Shown here: positions 44,893 through 53,175 of the stretch, one piece after another
How the letters are laid out: each line of letters opens with the position of its first letter
Position numbering within the stretch: position 1 is the first letter of the stretch
NCBI GenBank assembly: GCA_046533095.1
Contig: JAJQRA010000014.1
Location: 1 to 64,000 of the forward strand
DNA from: ZAX-1 sp046533095
GTDB taxonomy: Bacteria; Bacillota; Clostridia; Lachnospirales; Lachnospiraceae
Reading direction: 5' to 3'
DNA length: 64,000 nucleotides
Notes under the pieces: generated by a model
Seen by the model: the letters and a program-made list of their open reading frames with translations, nothing else
What the model was told of the DNA's origin: nothing
Database searches by the model: none
Made by a program: the position numbers and the translations under genes

Positions 44893-45328
44893 TCATCAAA
44901 TCCCTAACGATTGGGTTTAGAAATTCTGTAATCGTTCATTTTTAACATCCCATTCGGGCATCGATTTAATCTAAATGGCTCAAGCGAAAACACATGTTCC
45001 AGAAGTCGGAATGGCTATAGGAGTTAAAGCACCGAAGGCACTTTGCTCACATTCGTCACGCTATTAACAGGTATGATGTCGGTATGTATATGGCTAAAAA
45101 AATAATGTTCATGCATGCATATTCATCTTCATATATACCGTCGGTATGTATAATTGATGAATATGAAGCTACTCTCAAAAACCAAAAGTAGCTATTTTCG
45201 ACTTTGAATATAGTCATGCAAATTGAATGTTGCATTTAATATCATATCGTCAATTATCGGTACGTTAATGCTTTGAAAAGTATGTTGCAGAAATTCAAAA
45301 AACAGCCTACGATAGAAGTAGACATAGG
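44893..45328. other. Intergenic with remnants and an operator-like palindrome
   Basis: The 44.9-45.3 kb gap has no intact gene. A fragment at about 44990-45065 (THVPEVGMAIGVKAPKALCS, stop) looks like the end of a lost protein. A TetR-type palindrome lies at 45117-45165 and the MITE-like element begins at 45329. Confidence 0.4.
45117..45165. promoter_or_regulatory. TetR-type operator palindrome (orphan)
   Basis: A long imperfect palindrome (CATATTCATC ... GATGAATATG) encloses the perfect 13-base core ATACCGTCGGTAT (45135-45147), a shape common for TetR-family operators. A half-copy (GTCGGTATGTATA) lies near 45078. A -10-like TATAAT follows at 45149. No intact gene is directly downstream, so it may be left from a lost regulated gene. 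Confidence 0.5.
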
Positions 45329-45471
45329 GTTACGATTCACAGCCCATTGCCGCGAAGTCGCTTTTGTGCGTTTTTGCATAAAAGCGCAAGGGCTGAATGT
45401 GCCAAACCGCACGTTTTTTGTGCTGTTTGTGTACATAAACGTTACTTTAACAGCTAGCAGTGAATCGTAAC
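45329..45471. mobile_element. 143-bp MITE-like element with 12-bp inverted repeats and 8-bp target duplication
   Basis: Perfect terminal inverted repeats GTTACGATTCAC (45329-45340) and GTGAATCGTAAC (45460-45471) bound a noncoding 143-base segment. Immediately outside is the same 8-base sequence GACATAGG on both sides (45321-45328 and 45472-45479), which is a target-site duplication. The interior has internal stems (CGCTTTT ... AAAAGCG). It encodes no protein, so it would be moved by a transposase elsewhere. An 8-base duplication fits families such as IS66, IS6, ISL3 or IS256; I cannot tell which. Confidence 0.85.
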
Positions 45472-45501
45472 GACATAGGAAAAATTGTCTTACACTACCA
45501 C

Positions 45502-45530
45502 TTGACAGAGTTTTATTTCCGTGATAATAT
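45502..45530 (+). promoter_or_regulatory. Sigma-A promoter of the redox operon
   Basis: TTGACA at 45502-45507 and TAATAT at 45525-45530, spacing 17, 23 bases after the MITE-like element's target duplication and 36 bases before the first start. Confidence 0.8.
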
Positions 45531-45565
45531 ATATCGTGATAATTAAATATGAAAAGGAGTGTAAT

Positions 45566-45967
45566 ATGATGATTGAAATTTTAACCTTTCTCACAGAGAA
45601 CAAGACCTTCTATCTTGCAACGGTAGACGGCAACAAGCCAAAGGTTCGCCCGTTTGGTTTTCTTATGGAGTTTGAAGGCAAACTCTACTTTAGCACGAAT
45701 GAATCAAAGCCCAGTTACCGACAGCTTGTCGAAAACCCGAACATCGAAATTAGCGCGACAAATGCAAATAACGAGTGGCTGCGGCTGTACGGCGAAGCGG
45801 TATTCGATAATCGCCCGGAGGTAAAGGACAAAGTGTTTGAGGTTGCCCCGCACCTGCGCGGTATGTATGACAAGCCGGATAGCCCTATTTTAGCACCGTT
45901 CTATATTAAAAACGGTGAAGCTGCTTTTTGCTCATTGACTGCTGCGCCACGAATCGTGACTTTTTAG
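45566..45967 (+). CDS. Pyridoxamine 5'-phosphate oxidase-like flavin protein
   Basis: A 133-residue split-barrel protein of the PNPOx-like family: ILTFLTENKTFYLATVDGNK, PKVRPFGFLMEFEGKLYFST, then LVENPNIEISATN, typical of small FMN-binding oxidoreductases in Clostridia. The substrate is unknown and the protein lacks features of true PdxH. The start at 45566 follows AAAAGGAGTGTAAT. It is the first gene after a strong promoter, directly followed by a glutathione peroxidase-like gene. Confidence 0.85.
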   Translation: MMIEILTFLTENKTFYLATVDGNKPKVRPFGFLMEFEGKLYFSTNESKPSYRQLVENPNIEISATNANNEWLRLYGEAVFDNRPEVKDKVFEVAPHLRGMYDKPDSPILAPFYIKNGEAAFCSLTAAPRIVTF

Positions 45968-45981
45968 GAGGAGAAAAATAT

Positions 45982-46437
45982 ATGAGCGTGTACGATTACA
46001 GTTACACCAGCATGGAGGGAGCAACCGTTCCACTGTCCGATTATGCAAACAAGGTTCTGCTGATTGTCAACACCGCCAGCAAGTGCGGCTTTACGCCACA
46101 ATACGCTGGACTGGAGCAGCTTTGGAAAACCTATAAAGACCGGGGGCTTGTTGTCATAGGCTACCCCTGCAATCAATTTCTGCATCAAGACCCTGGTGAT
46201 AATGGGCAGATACAGGAATTTTGCACAGTACGTTACGGCGTTACCTTTCCACTCTCGCAAAAAATTGATGTGAAGGGCGCAAATGCACACCCGCTGTTCA
46301 AAGAACTATCGGGCGGCAAAAACATCAAATGGAATTTTGCAAAATTTCTGATTGACCGCTCTGGAAATCTTAGCGAACGTTTCGGTTCCACCAAAACACC
46401 GGAACAGCTTGTACCATATATTGAAAAGCTGCTGTAA
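45982..46437 (+). CDS. Glutathione peroxidase-family thiol peroxidase
   Basis: A 151-residue thioredoxin-fold peroxidase that reduces hydroperoxides. The peroxidatic residue is a cysteine in NTASKCGFTPQY, and the rest of the catalytic tetrad is present: Gln in YPCNQF and the Trp-Asn pair in IKWNFAKFLID. As in most bacterial members it probably uses thioredoxin. The start follows AGGAGGAGAAAAATAT. The last codons (EKLL) lie in a 60-base duplication that continues into the next gene's start. Confidence 0.92.
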   Translation: MSVYDYSYTSMEGATVPLSDYANKVLLIVNTASKCGFTPQYAGLEQLWKTYKDRGLVVIGYPCNQFLHQDPGDNGQIQEFCTVRYGVTFPLSQKIDVKGANAHPLFKELSGGKNIKWNFAKFLIDRSGNLSERFGSTKTPEQLVPYIEKLL

Positions 46438-46512
46438 ATGTAGGGAGGTAATAGACGAATGGCGGGATGTAAGAATGCTAGTACAAAACTGCTGTAAGTA
46501 TAGGGAGGGTGA
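46430..46512 (+). repeat. 60-bp junction duplication (peroxidase stop / SD / MarR start)
   Basis: The block CTGCTGTAAaTgTAGGGAGG occurs at 46430 and again at 46490 with two differences. Each copy has the end of a reading frame (LL stop) followed by a ribosome site and a start codon. The repeat marks the junction between the peroxidase and MarR genes. Confidence 0.85.
46460..46498 (+). CDS. 12-residue leader ORF from junction duplication
   Basis: ATG at 46460, seven to nine bases after TAGGGAGGT, encodes MAGCKNASTKLL and stops. Its end copies the peroxidase end (KLL). It could couple translation to MarR or be a by-product. Confidence 0.4.
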
Positions 46513-46518
46513 AGGCAA

Positions 46519-46968
46519 TTGGATTATAAAGAACGCTGTACAGCCATAAACGAGTTAATACAAAGCGCAGGCTCAAAGTTCGCTAAAGCCGCCGGGCAGC
46601 AATTCGCGGGGCAAAATCTCACGATGTCGCAGACGCAGATTTTACTGTTTCTTGACAAGTGCGGAGCGATGAAAGTGAGCGATATATCTTCATCGCTCAA
46701 TATGATTGGAAGCAATGTGACCAACATTTGCAAACGCCTTGAAAATATGGATCTTGTCCGCCGTAACCGCTTGAAAGATGACCAACGGGTGGTTAAGGTT
46801 GAATTGACCGCCGAGGCGGAAGCAAAAATGGAGAGTATCAAAGCCAGTGTTAGTGACTTTCACCGAAAAATGCAAGAGTGCGTTTCTGAACAAGATTTGG
46901 AGGACATTCGCATTGGGCTTGCGAAGCTGAATGAACTGTTTGCTCTATTCCTTAATTTAGAGGCGTAA
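46519..46968 (+). CDS. MarR family transcriptional regulator
   Basis: A 149-residue winged-helix repressor. The DNA-binding part (MKVSDISSSLNMIGSNVTNICKRLENMDLVRRNRLKDDQRVVKVELT) has the recognition helix and a wing with the conserved DDQR. The start is TTG at 46519 after AGGGAGGGTGAAGGCAA. It lies among redox and flavin genes and likely regulates this operon; MarR proteins often sense oxidants or aromatic drugs. Confidence 0.9.
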   Translation: MDYKERCTAINELIQSAGSKFAKAAGQQFAGQNLTMSQTQILLFLDKCGAMKVSDISSSLNMIGSNVTNICKRLENMDLVRRNRLKDDQRVVKVELTAEAEAKMESIKASVSDFHRKMQECVSEQDLEDIRIGLAKLNELFALFLNLEA

Positions 46969-47005
46969 AAGCAGATGAATGGTAAATCTGAGGAAAGCGG
47001 AGGTT

Positions 47006-47062
47006 ATGCAAACAATGGCAGAAACGCTTTTTGACATCGAAAGAAACAATACGATAAAATAG
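47006..47062 (+). CDS. 18-residue leader ORF resembling the next gene's start
   Basis: ATG at 47006 after AAGCGGAGGTT encodes MQTMAETLFDIERNNTIK. The real gene 71 bases downstream begins MQAIMETIFDVAYL, so this is a diverged copy of its start. The block includes the ribosome site. Confidence 0.45.
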   Translation: MQTMAETLFDIERNNTIK

Positions 47063-47076
47063 AAGGAGTGGTAGTT

Positions 47077-47760
47077 ATGCAGGCTATTATGGAAACAATT
47101 TTTGACGTTGCTTATCTCGCAGTTGTAATTTCTATCGGGATTACAATGTGCGTCAAAGCGGAGCAAAACTGGGGGTTTCGCCTGTTCGGGATTATGGCGA
47201 TTGTCCTTGGTTGCGGAGACGCGTTTCATCTCTTGCCGAGAGCGTACAGTCTGTTGACCGGCACGATGAGCGTGAACGTCGCCGCTCTGGGCTTTGGAAA
47301 GCTTGTTACTTCGATTACAATGACTGTTTTCTATGTAATTTTATATCATTTTATGCGACTGCGATATAACATCTCCGAAAGAAAACAATTAACAATGGCA
47401 ATTTATGCCCTTGCTGTCGCCAGAATAGCGCTGTGCCTGTTTCCGCAAAACGACTGGTTTAGCATCGATGCGCCGCTAAATTGGGGGATTTACAGGAATA
47501 TTCCGTTTGTAATCCTTGGGATTGTTTTGATTTGCCTGTCTTTCATCGAAGCGAAAAAGCACAGTGACAGGCAATTTAGCCGAGCTTGGCTTGCAATATT
47601 GCTGTCGTTCGCGTTCTATATACCCGTGGTTTTATGGGCGGACGCGATACCGCTTATGGGTATGCTGATGATTCCCAAAACGCTTTGCTATGTATGGCTT
47701 GTAACAATGGGATTCGGTGAATTGCGCAAAAAGTTGAAATTAAAAAACGTGAGCAGATGA
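47077..47760 (+). CDS. Seven-helix membrane protein, unknown function
   Basis: A 227-residue protein with about seven hydrophobic helices, beginning IFDVAYLAVVISIGITMCVK. Conserved-looking residues include GDAFHLLPR between helices two and three and a RYNISERKQ loop. I do not recognise a characterised family. The start is taken at ATG 47077 because the upstream GTG at 47068 overlaps the AAGGAG site. It lies between MarR and a flavodoxin gene. Confidence 0.7.
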   Translation: MQAIMETIFDVAYLAVVISIGITMCVKAEQNWGFRLFGIMAIVLGCGDAFHLLPRAYSLLTGTMSVNVAALGFGKLVTSITMTVFYVILYHFMRLRYNISERKQLTMAIYALAVARIALCLFPQNDWFSIDAPLNWGIYRNIPFVILGIVLICLSFIEAKKHSDRQFSRAWLAILLSFAFYIPVVLWADAIPLMGMLMIPKTLCYVWLVTMGFGELRKKLKLKNVSR

Positions 47761-47795
47761 AACGCTAAACTTGAAAACGATTTGGAGGAAAAAGT

Positions 47796-48221
47796 ATGAA
47801 CATTGAAGTACGCTATCTGTCAAAGTCCGGTAATACGAAGAAGGTTGCCAAAGCGATTGCAAAGGCGGTTAAGGTCACGGCGAAGCCTGTTGATAAACCA
47901 GTCAGTCCTGATACCGATATACTGTTTTTAGGCGGAGCGGTGTATGCGTTTGGGATAGACGAGGAACTGAAAGCGTTTATCAAAGAGCTTCCTAACAGCA
48001 TTAAAAAGGTGGCTGTATTCAGCACGACGGCGGTTGTTAAGTCGGCGTTTCCGCATATAAGGAAACTGCTTGATGAGAAGAATATCCCGGTATTTGATAA
48101 GGACTTTCATTGCCACGGTGAGTTCAAATTTTTGCACAAAGAGAGGCCGAATGATAACGACTTACAACACGCGTTTGATTTTGCGCGTGATGTGGTGAAT
48201 TCATACGAGATAAAGGCTTGA
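47796..48221 (+). CDS. Flavodoxin family protein
   Basis: A 141-residue FMN-binding protein. The phosphate loop at the start is unusual, YLSKSGNTKKVAKAIAKA (SKSGNT, near 9-14), still a standard flavodoxin motif, and LFLGGAVYAFGIDEELKAFI is the second flavin loop. It probably serves as an electron carrier or menaquinone-type reductase. The ATG follows TTGGAGGAAAAAGT. Confidence 0.88.
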   Translation: MNIEVRYLSKSGNTKKVAKAIAKAVKVTAKPVDKPVSPDTDILFLGGAVYAFGIDEELKAFIKELPNSIKKVAVFSTTAVVKSAFPHIRKLLDEKNIPVFDKDFHCHGEFKFLHKERPNDNDLQHAFDFARDVVNSYEIKA

Positions 48222-48410
48222 TTTTTAGGTGTATCGCCAAATAGCTAACGCTATTCTATATGTAATGCTATTTATAAAAAGAGAAATGAAATGCTCAAAA
48301 TCTTTAAGTATATCAAGTCGAAAGAATTGCAACTTTGACGAGAACGAAGCGAAAACAGCCGTGCGTATCGCACAGGGTGCGGAGTTTATGGAGAAAATGG
48401 AGGTATCTGA
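48222..48410. other. Intergenic, possible remnant
   Basis: A 189-base gap. A short open stretch reads NEAKTAVRIAQGAEFMEKMEV up to the next gene, possibly the end of a lost gene. MLKIFKYIKSKEL in another frame resembles the N-terminus of an ABC exporter but stops at once. Nothing is supported. Confidence 0.3.
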
Positions 48411-49352
48411 ATGCCAGTATTACAAATTGAGCATTTAACAAAGGATTACGGTTCGGGACGCGGCGTGTTCGACGTAACTTTTCATGTCAACAAAGGGGAA
48501 GTATTCGGCTTTCTTGGTCCCAATGGTGCCGGAAAAACCACTACCATAAGGCATATTATGGGCTTCTCGCGTCCACAGAAAGGTGCGACGACGGTACAAG
48601 GTCTTGACAGCTGGAAAAACCATTATGCTATTCAAAAAGATGTTGGGTATCTTCCAGGTGAAATAGCCCTGCCGGAAAACCTCACGGGTACGGAGTTTAT
48701 CAAGATGATGGCTGAGCTTCGCGGTATGAAAGATATGTCCCATACAGACTATCTTATCAAGAAGTTCGAGCTTGAACCATCTGGGGGCTTGAAGCGAATG
48801 TCGCTCGGAATGAAGCGAAAACTGGCGATTGTCACGGCGTTTATGCACGACCCCGCCATACTCGTACTTGATGAGCCGACCAGCGGACTTGACCCGATGA
48901 TGCAAGACATATTCATCAGCTTTATTTTAGCTGAAAAGCAGAAAGGAAAAACAATTTTGCTCTCTTCCCACATTTTTTCAGAGGTGGACGCTACTTGTGA
49001 CCGTATCTCAATTATAAAGGATGGGCATTTGGTTTCTACTTTTATCGCAAACGACTTGCGGCATACCGAAAGTAAAACTTTTAAGGTTGAATTTGCGGAT
49101 AAAGCCGAATTTGAGCGATTCCGTGAACAAGTGGAATATCCAAAGAAGCTAGATGTTATCTCGGTCAAGCGGCATCGAAATCAAGCGCGGGTTCTGATTA
49201 ACGATTCCGATGTGAACGACTTGATTGCTGCTCTTTCGGATTATCACCTGAATTTTTTTACCGAAATCAAGTTCACGTTAGAGGACTATTTTATGAAATT
49301 CTATGACCGCAACGCGAGCATCGAAGGAGGGACTGTAAATGCCGTTAATTGA
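48411..49352 (+). CDS. ABC exporter ATP-binding protein 1
   Basis: A 313-residue ATPase of the BcrA/CcmA-like class. Walker A is GPNGAGKTT, the signature LKRMSLGMKRKLAIV, Walker B LVLDEPTSG and the switch histidine in LLSSHIFSEV. A C-terminal extension of about 85 residues is typical of antibiotic exporters. Its start follows AATGGAGGTATCTGA; it overlaps the second ATPase by 14 bases. It is one of two ATPases sharing a single permease gene. Confidence 0.93.
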   Translation: MPVLQIEHLTKDYGSGRGVFDVTFHVNKGEVFGFLGPNGAGKTTTIRHIMGFSRPQKGATTVQGLDSWKNHYAIQKDVGYLPGEIALPENLTGTEFIKMMAELRGMKDMSHTDYLIKKFELEPSGGLKRMSLGMKRKLAIVTAFMHDPAILVLDEPTSGLDPMMQDIFISFILAEKQKGKTILLSSHIFSEVDATCDRISIIKDGHLVSTFIANDLRHTESKTFKVEFADKAEFERFREQVEYPKKLDVISVKRHRNQARVLINDSDVNDLIAALSDYHLNFFTEIKFTLEDYFMKFYDRNASIEGGTVNAVN

Positions 49353-50220
49353 AGTGAGTTCCATTACAAAAGACTATGGCGAGGGGCGTGGCAATTTTGA
49401 TGTCAGCCTGAAAATTGACAAAGGCGAAGTGTTCGGATTTGTCGGCACGAACGGCGCGGGGAAAACCACGCTTATACGGCAGATGATGGGCTTTCTTCGT
49501 CCCGACAAGGGGAGCATAACGGTGAATGGCTTGGATAGTTGGACACACTCCGCGCAAATCAAGAAACTAACCGGATATATCCCCGGTGAAATCGCTTTTC
49601 CCGACGCACCTACGGGAACGGAGTTTCTGCGGCGGCAGGCGGAACTCTTAGGGCTTTCCGATATGACCTATGCCGATTATATCACCCAAAAATTACAGCT
49701 TGATCCCACGGCGAACCTAAAACGAATGTCAAAGGGTATGAAGCAAAAAACCGCTATTGTCGCGGCGTTTATGGCGGACTCGGAAATTTTGATAATGGAC
49801 GAACCGACCACTGGCCTTGACCCGCTTATGCGTGCGGAGTTTGTAGATATTTTGAATGACGAAAAGAAAAAGGGTAAGACGATTTTTATGTCGAACCATA
49901 TGTTTGAGGAACTTGAGGATACCTGCGACAAGGTTGCGATGATTAAGGACGGGGAAATTATAGCCATAAAGTCTACACACGAAATCCGGCACAACGAGGA
50001 TAAAGTATACAAGATAGAATTCGAAATGATAGACGATTACCTTCGTTTTATGGGCGAGCGTTTTGAATTTGCCGAGCAGCGGGAAGAACAAAATCAAGTT
50101 TTGGTAAACGTACACGACAAAGATATCGATCGTTTCTTGTCGGTGCTCAAAGGGTATCGCATAAAATTCATCACTGAAATCAAATATTCTCTTGAAAAAT
50201 ATTTCAAGAGCCTTTATTAA
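49339..50220 (+). CDS. ABC exporter ATP-binding protein 2
   Basis: A 293-residue paralogue of the upstream ATPase, sharing much of its sequence (N-terminus PLIEVSSITKDYGEGRGNFD against PVLQIEHLTKDYGSGRGVFD). Walker A is GTNGAGKTT, signature KRMSKGMKQKTAIV, Walker B ILIMDEPTTGLDP. The two probably form a heterodimer that energises the permease encoded next. The start follows GAAGGAGGGACTGTAA, overlapping the previous gene. Confidence 0.93.
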   Translation: MPLIEVSSITKDYGEGRGNFDVSLKIDKGEVFGFVGTNGAGKTTLIRQMMGFLRPDKGSITVNGLDSWTHSAQIKKLTGYIPGEIAFPDAPTGTEFLRRQAELLGLSDMTYADYITQKLQLDPTANLKRMSKGMKQKTAIVAAFMADSEILIMDEPTTGLDPLMRAEFVDILNDEKKKGKTIFMSNHMFEELEDTCDKVAMIKDGEIIAIKSTHEIRHNEDKVYKIEFEMIDDYLRFMGERFEFAEQREEQNQVLVNVHDKDIDRFLSVLKGYRIKFITEIKYSLEKYFKSLY

Positions 50221-50235
50221 GGGAGGAGAAAGATT

Positions 50236-51681
50236 ATGTTTAGTAAAACAATTTTCAAGCAAACGCTCAAATCCAATTGGACGCTGTGGGCGATTTTTAC
50301 TGCGATTATGGCGGCAATGAGCGCGCTCGTTATCGCGGTCTATGACCCTAAGATGATTTCTAGTATGATGGATATGGTCAAGGATATGCCGGGCATTGCT
50401 GATATGATGGGTGACCGTATGGACGGAATGACAAGTCTGCTCGGTATGCTTGGGCAAAGTTTCTATGGTATGCAAGGCGTTATTCTCGCATTGATTTTTG
50501 TGATTATGACGGCCAACAGCCTCGTGGCATCGCAAGTAGACAGGGGTTCTATGGCGTATCTGTTATCCACGCCAATCAAGCGCTCAAAAGTTGTGCGTAC
50601 ACAGGCACTCTACCTTATTACAAGCGTGTTCTGTATGTTCGCGGTGATAACCGTCGTTGGGCTTTTCTCTGTTCAGATTGCTCATCATGGATTGTGGGGA
50701 ACCGAATATACCGCAGATGTAAGAGCCGCAGCGGAATCGCTTCATAAAGATAACGATGTTGTGGCAGACGACCTTACGCTTATCCTAAATAACGAAGAAG
50801 CCTTAAGAGTCGCAGCGGAAGCAAGGGACGTTAAAGAAGATGTGTACACGACCTATCTGAATCAGAAACTCAGTAAGAAAGCGTATGACGCTGCCGCAGA
50901 GGTGTTGGGTGTTGACTCTGATAAGGTAAACGCAGACCTTACGCTTATAATAAACAATGTGGACGCATTAAAAGCTGCTGCTGATATATTTGGGCTTGAG
51001 CCAGAGGTATACGGCGCACAGCTTTCTCAAAGTGTGGCGCAAAGCAACCTTTCCGCTGAACAGTCCAAAGAAATGCAAACGAAGTTTTTGAATGGAATAA
51101 CAGCAGCCGCTCACGTGCTTGACGTCGAAGCTGGGGATTTGGCTACGGATATGGGGAAAATCAAAGCTGATTCAGCCGCACTGACAGCCGCTGCCGAGGC
51201 CGCCGAATTAGTTCCGGCTAACCTGCTTCCTCCGAATACGCCTGTGGAAACGATTGCCGAAATGAATGAAACCGCTTTTCTAAGCGTGATCAATGCGCAG
51301 TTGGCAAACAATGAAATTCTGCTTGATAACGGAGTCGAGTTCAGCGTTTCCGATTACTTGCTGCTTAATCTTGGCGCTTTCCTGCTGATGTTTGCCATAG
51401 CCGGTATATCTTTCCTGTTCTCCTGCGTATTCAACTTATCGAAGAACTCGCTTGCTTTGGGAGCGGGTATCCCGGTAGCGTTTTTCATCTTTCAGATTAT
51501 GTCGCAAGTTGGCAGCAGTCTTGAAAACTTCAAATACTTGTCGCTGAACACGCTGTTTACTCCAGGCGAAATCACCGGCGGCGGTACATTCATACCGCAA
51601 TTTATCGTGCTTGGCGCACTTGGGGTAGTGCTGTACACAGTAGGCATAAAAGTGTTCAAGGAAAAGGATTTGCCGCTGTAA
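50236..51681 (+). CDS. ABC-2 type exporter permease with large internal domain
   Basis: A 481-residue permease: helix 1 (about 15-35), two more near 75-95 and 115-140, then an extracytoplasmic region of about 220 residues, and three helices at the C-terminus (near 370-390, 410-430, 450-470). The extracytoplasmic region contains two related segments (VADDLTLILNNEEALRVAAE and VNADLTLIINNVDALKAAAD), with a third weaker one (LATDMGKIKADSAALTAAAE). These alanine-rich repeats are not in the usual exporter permease. The substrate is unknown; toxin, drug or peptide export is likely. Confidence 0.88.
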   Translation: MFSKTIFKQTLKSNWTLWAIFTAIMAAMSALVIAVYDPKMISSMMDMVKDMPGIADMMGDRMDGMTSLLGMLGQSFYGMQGVILALIFVIMTANSLVASQVDRGSMAYLLSTPIKRSKVVRTQALYLITSVFCMFAVITVVGLFSVQIAHHGLWGTEYTADVRAAAESLHKDNDVVADDLTLILNNEEALRVAAEARDVKEDVYTTYLNQKLSKKAYDAAAEVLGVDSDKVNADLTLIINNVDALKAAADIFGLEPEVYGAQLSQSVAQSNLSAEQSKEMQTKFLNGITAAAHVLDVEAGDLATDMGKIKADSAALTAAAEAAELVPANLLPPNTPVETIAEMNETAFLSVINAQLANNEILLDNGVEFSVSDYLLLNLGAFLLMFAIAGISFLFSCVFNLSKNSLALGAGIPVAFFIFQIMSQVGSSLENFKYLSLNTLFTPGEITGGGTFIPQFIVLGALGVVLYTVGIKVFKEKDLPL

Positions 51682-51777
51682 AACAAATGGCCACATAGGA
51701 TAGCGGAGCGGCACAGCTAATGTAAGTTAGAACTTGAAAAATAAAATTGGGCAAGGCGCATACTATCTGTTCAACTG

Positions 51778-52626
51778 TCATAAAGCTACGTTGTCTCGCC
51801 AATGGTGAACAGGCTGCCAGCCCAAAATCTTCTTAGCCTTCTCGTTGCTTAAAAGCGTCTTGTAGCCGTCAATGTTTCCCCGTATTGGTACATGTGGGAA
51901 CTCCGCTTTTATTAAATCTGCGCTCTTTATGTCCATACTCGTATCGTCTGCCGCGATGTTCACAGTAACTGCGCCGAGTCCGTCCGTTTCGATTGCCAGT
52001 CTGCATGCGCAAGATACATCACGCGCATCAATATAACTCCACACAATGACTGTGCGCTGTTTCGAGTCGTGAATGAAGCTCGGGAATTCCTTGTATTTTT
52101 CGGCGGTTATCACATTGCCGATTCGCATTGAAACAACTTGCATTCCTGTTCTGCGGTGAAAGGATTCGGCTGTCTTTTCCACTACGACTTTGCTTAAACC
52201 ATAGGGGTCTTCGGGGATTTGCGGGTGTTCCTCGTCAATGGGAACATATAGTGGTTCAATCCTTTTCTTAGCAAAGCATATTCCGTAGGACGATTCACTT
52301 GATGCGATGACCACCTTCATTATGCCAAGCCCTGCCGCCGCTTCTAAAATGTTATAGGAAGCCATGACGTTGTTTCGGAACGTTACCTCGTTTGGGTGGC
52401 TGTAAGCAACAGGGATAGACGCCAAATGAATGACGGCGTAAGCACCCGTAAGCGCACCATAACATTCGCCTAAATTTTCCAAATTAGCGGTCAAATGCCG
52501 TGCGGGGAGCGGCTTCTTCGGCGCGTTCGCGTCCACACTTAACACATCATACCCACACTCTACAAAATGCTCAACCACATAATGTCCTAAAAACCCGCTT
52601 CCGCCTGTAACGACAACTCTTTTCAT
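51778..52626 (-). CDS. NAD-dependent epimerase/dehydratase
   Basis: A 282-residue extended SDR protein. The NAD motif is GGSGFLGHYV, acidic residue after strand two in SVDANAP, and the active-site pair in SSESSYG and DPYGLSKVVVEK (Tyr and Lys of YxxxK). The substrate is unknown, probably a nucleotide sugar. The start is set at ATG 52626, ten bases after AAGGAGT; the upstream GTG overlaps that site. It lies on the opposite strand to the exporter operon. Confidence 0.88.
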   Translation of the reverse strand: MKRVVVTGGSGFLGHYVVEHFVECGYDVLSVDANAPKKPLPARHLTANLENLGECYGALTGAYAVIHLASIPVAYSHPNEVTFRNNVMASYNILEAAAGLGIMKVVIASSESSYGICFAKKRIEPLYVPIDEEHPQIPEDPYGLSKVVVEKTAESFHRRTGMQVVSMRIGNVITAEKYKEFPSFIHDSKQRTVIVWSYIDARDVSCACRLAIETDGLGAVTVNIAADDTSMDIKSADLIKAEFPHVPIRGNIDGYKTLLSNEKAKKILGWQPVHHWRDNVAL

Positions 52627-52945
52627 TATAACTTCCACTCCTTGTCTACTATTTTGTATTTCCGGGATTTTTATGCCTTTGTCAAGTGCGCCACGATACT
52701 TTGAAAGTCTATCTTGTATGACGTAACCTGATAATTAAGGTATCCATATCATACATCTACTGGGCAGGTTTTGCAACACAAAAAAAGGCGGTCGAACGAA
52801 CGCGTAGCTCTTTTTCCTATTCACTTTCATTTGCCTTGAAATGAAATTTTGTGACAGTATGTGTGGTGTAGCGCATATTGCAAACTTGACGGAATGATGG
52901 AGTTGTGCTATGTTGAGTTTGCGAAACCAATGTAGAGGCATACGT
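52627..52945. other. Intergenic, no gene
   Basis: Between the epimerase gene and an ATPase remnant. Around 52860-52940 a short stretch resembles the end of the same ATPase remnant, but stops break it. Nothing firm is seen. Confidence 0.4.
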
Positions 52946-53175
52946 ATGGTTGAAAGAAAAGAATACCTTGAACTTTTAAGAAGAGGATATGAAATATATG
53001 TAGGCAAAGCTAGTGATGTCGAGGTTGACTTTATCACATCAATGCCGAAGGCGAAGCGTATTACCAAGTAGCTCGGACAACGATGGGGGACAACGCAGCA
53101 TGGCGGAAAAAGACCAAGTCAGATGTCAAGGTTATTAAGGAACAGTTCCTTACGATGGATTACACGTCACTTTAG
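52946..53175 (+). pseudogene. DUF4143-type ATPase C-terminal remnant
   Basis: A 40-codon open frame reads KEYLELLRRGYEIYVGKASD, VEVDFITS, and then continues in another frame as YYQVARTTMGDN. These are the C-terminal DUF4143 region of AAA-ATPases with a PD-(D/E)XK-like core (LRRGYEVxxGK...EVDF). A frameshift near 53043 and loss of the ATPase part make it a dead fragment. Confidence 0.75.

Noticed and set aside
45267..45470. Open frame across the MITE-like element
   Set aside because: It ends in the terminal inverted repeat and has no signals; the inverted repeats and target duplication explain the region.
48229..48438. 69-codon open frame before the ABC exporter
   Set aside because: It overlaps the start of the ATPase gene, has no ribosome site and no family resemblance.
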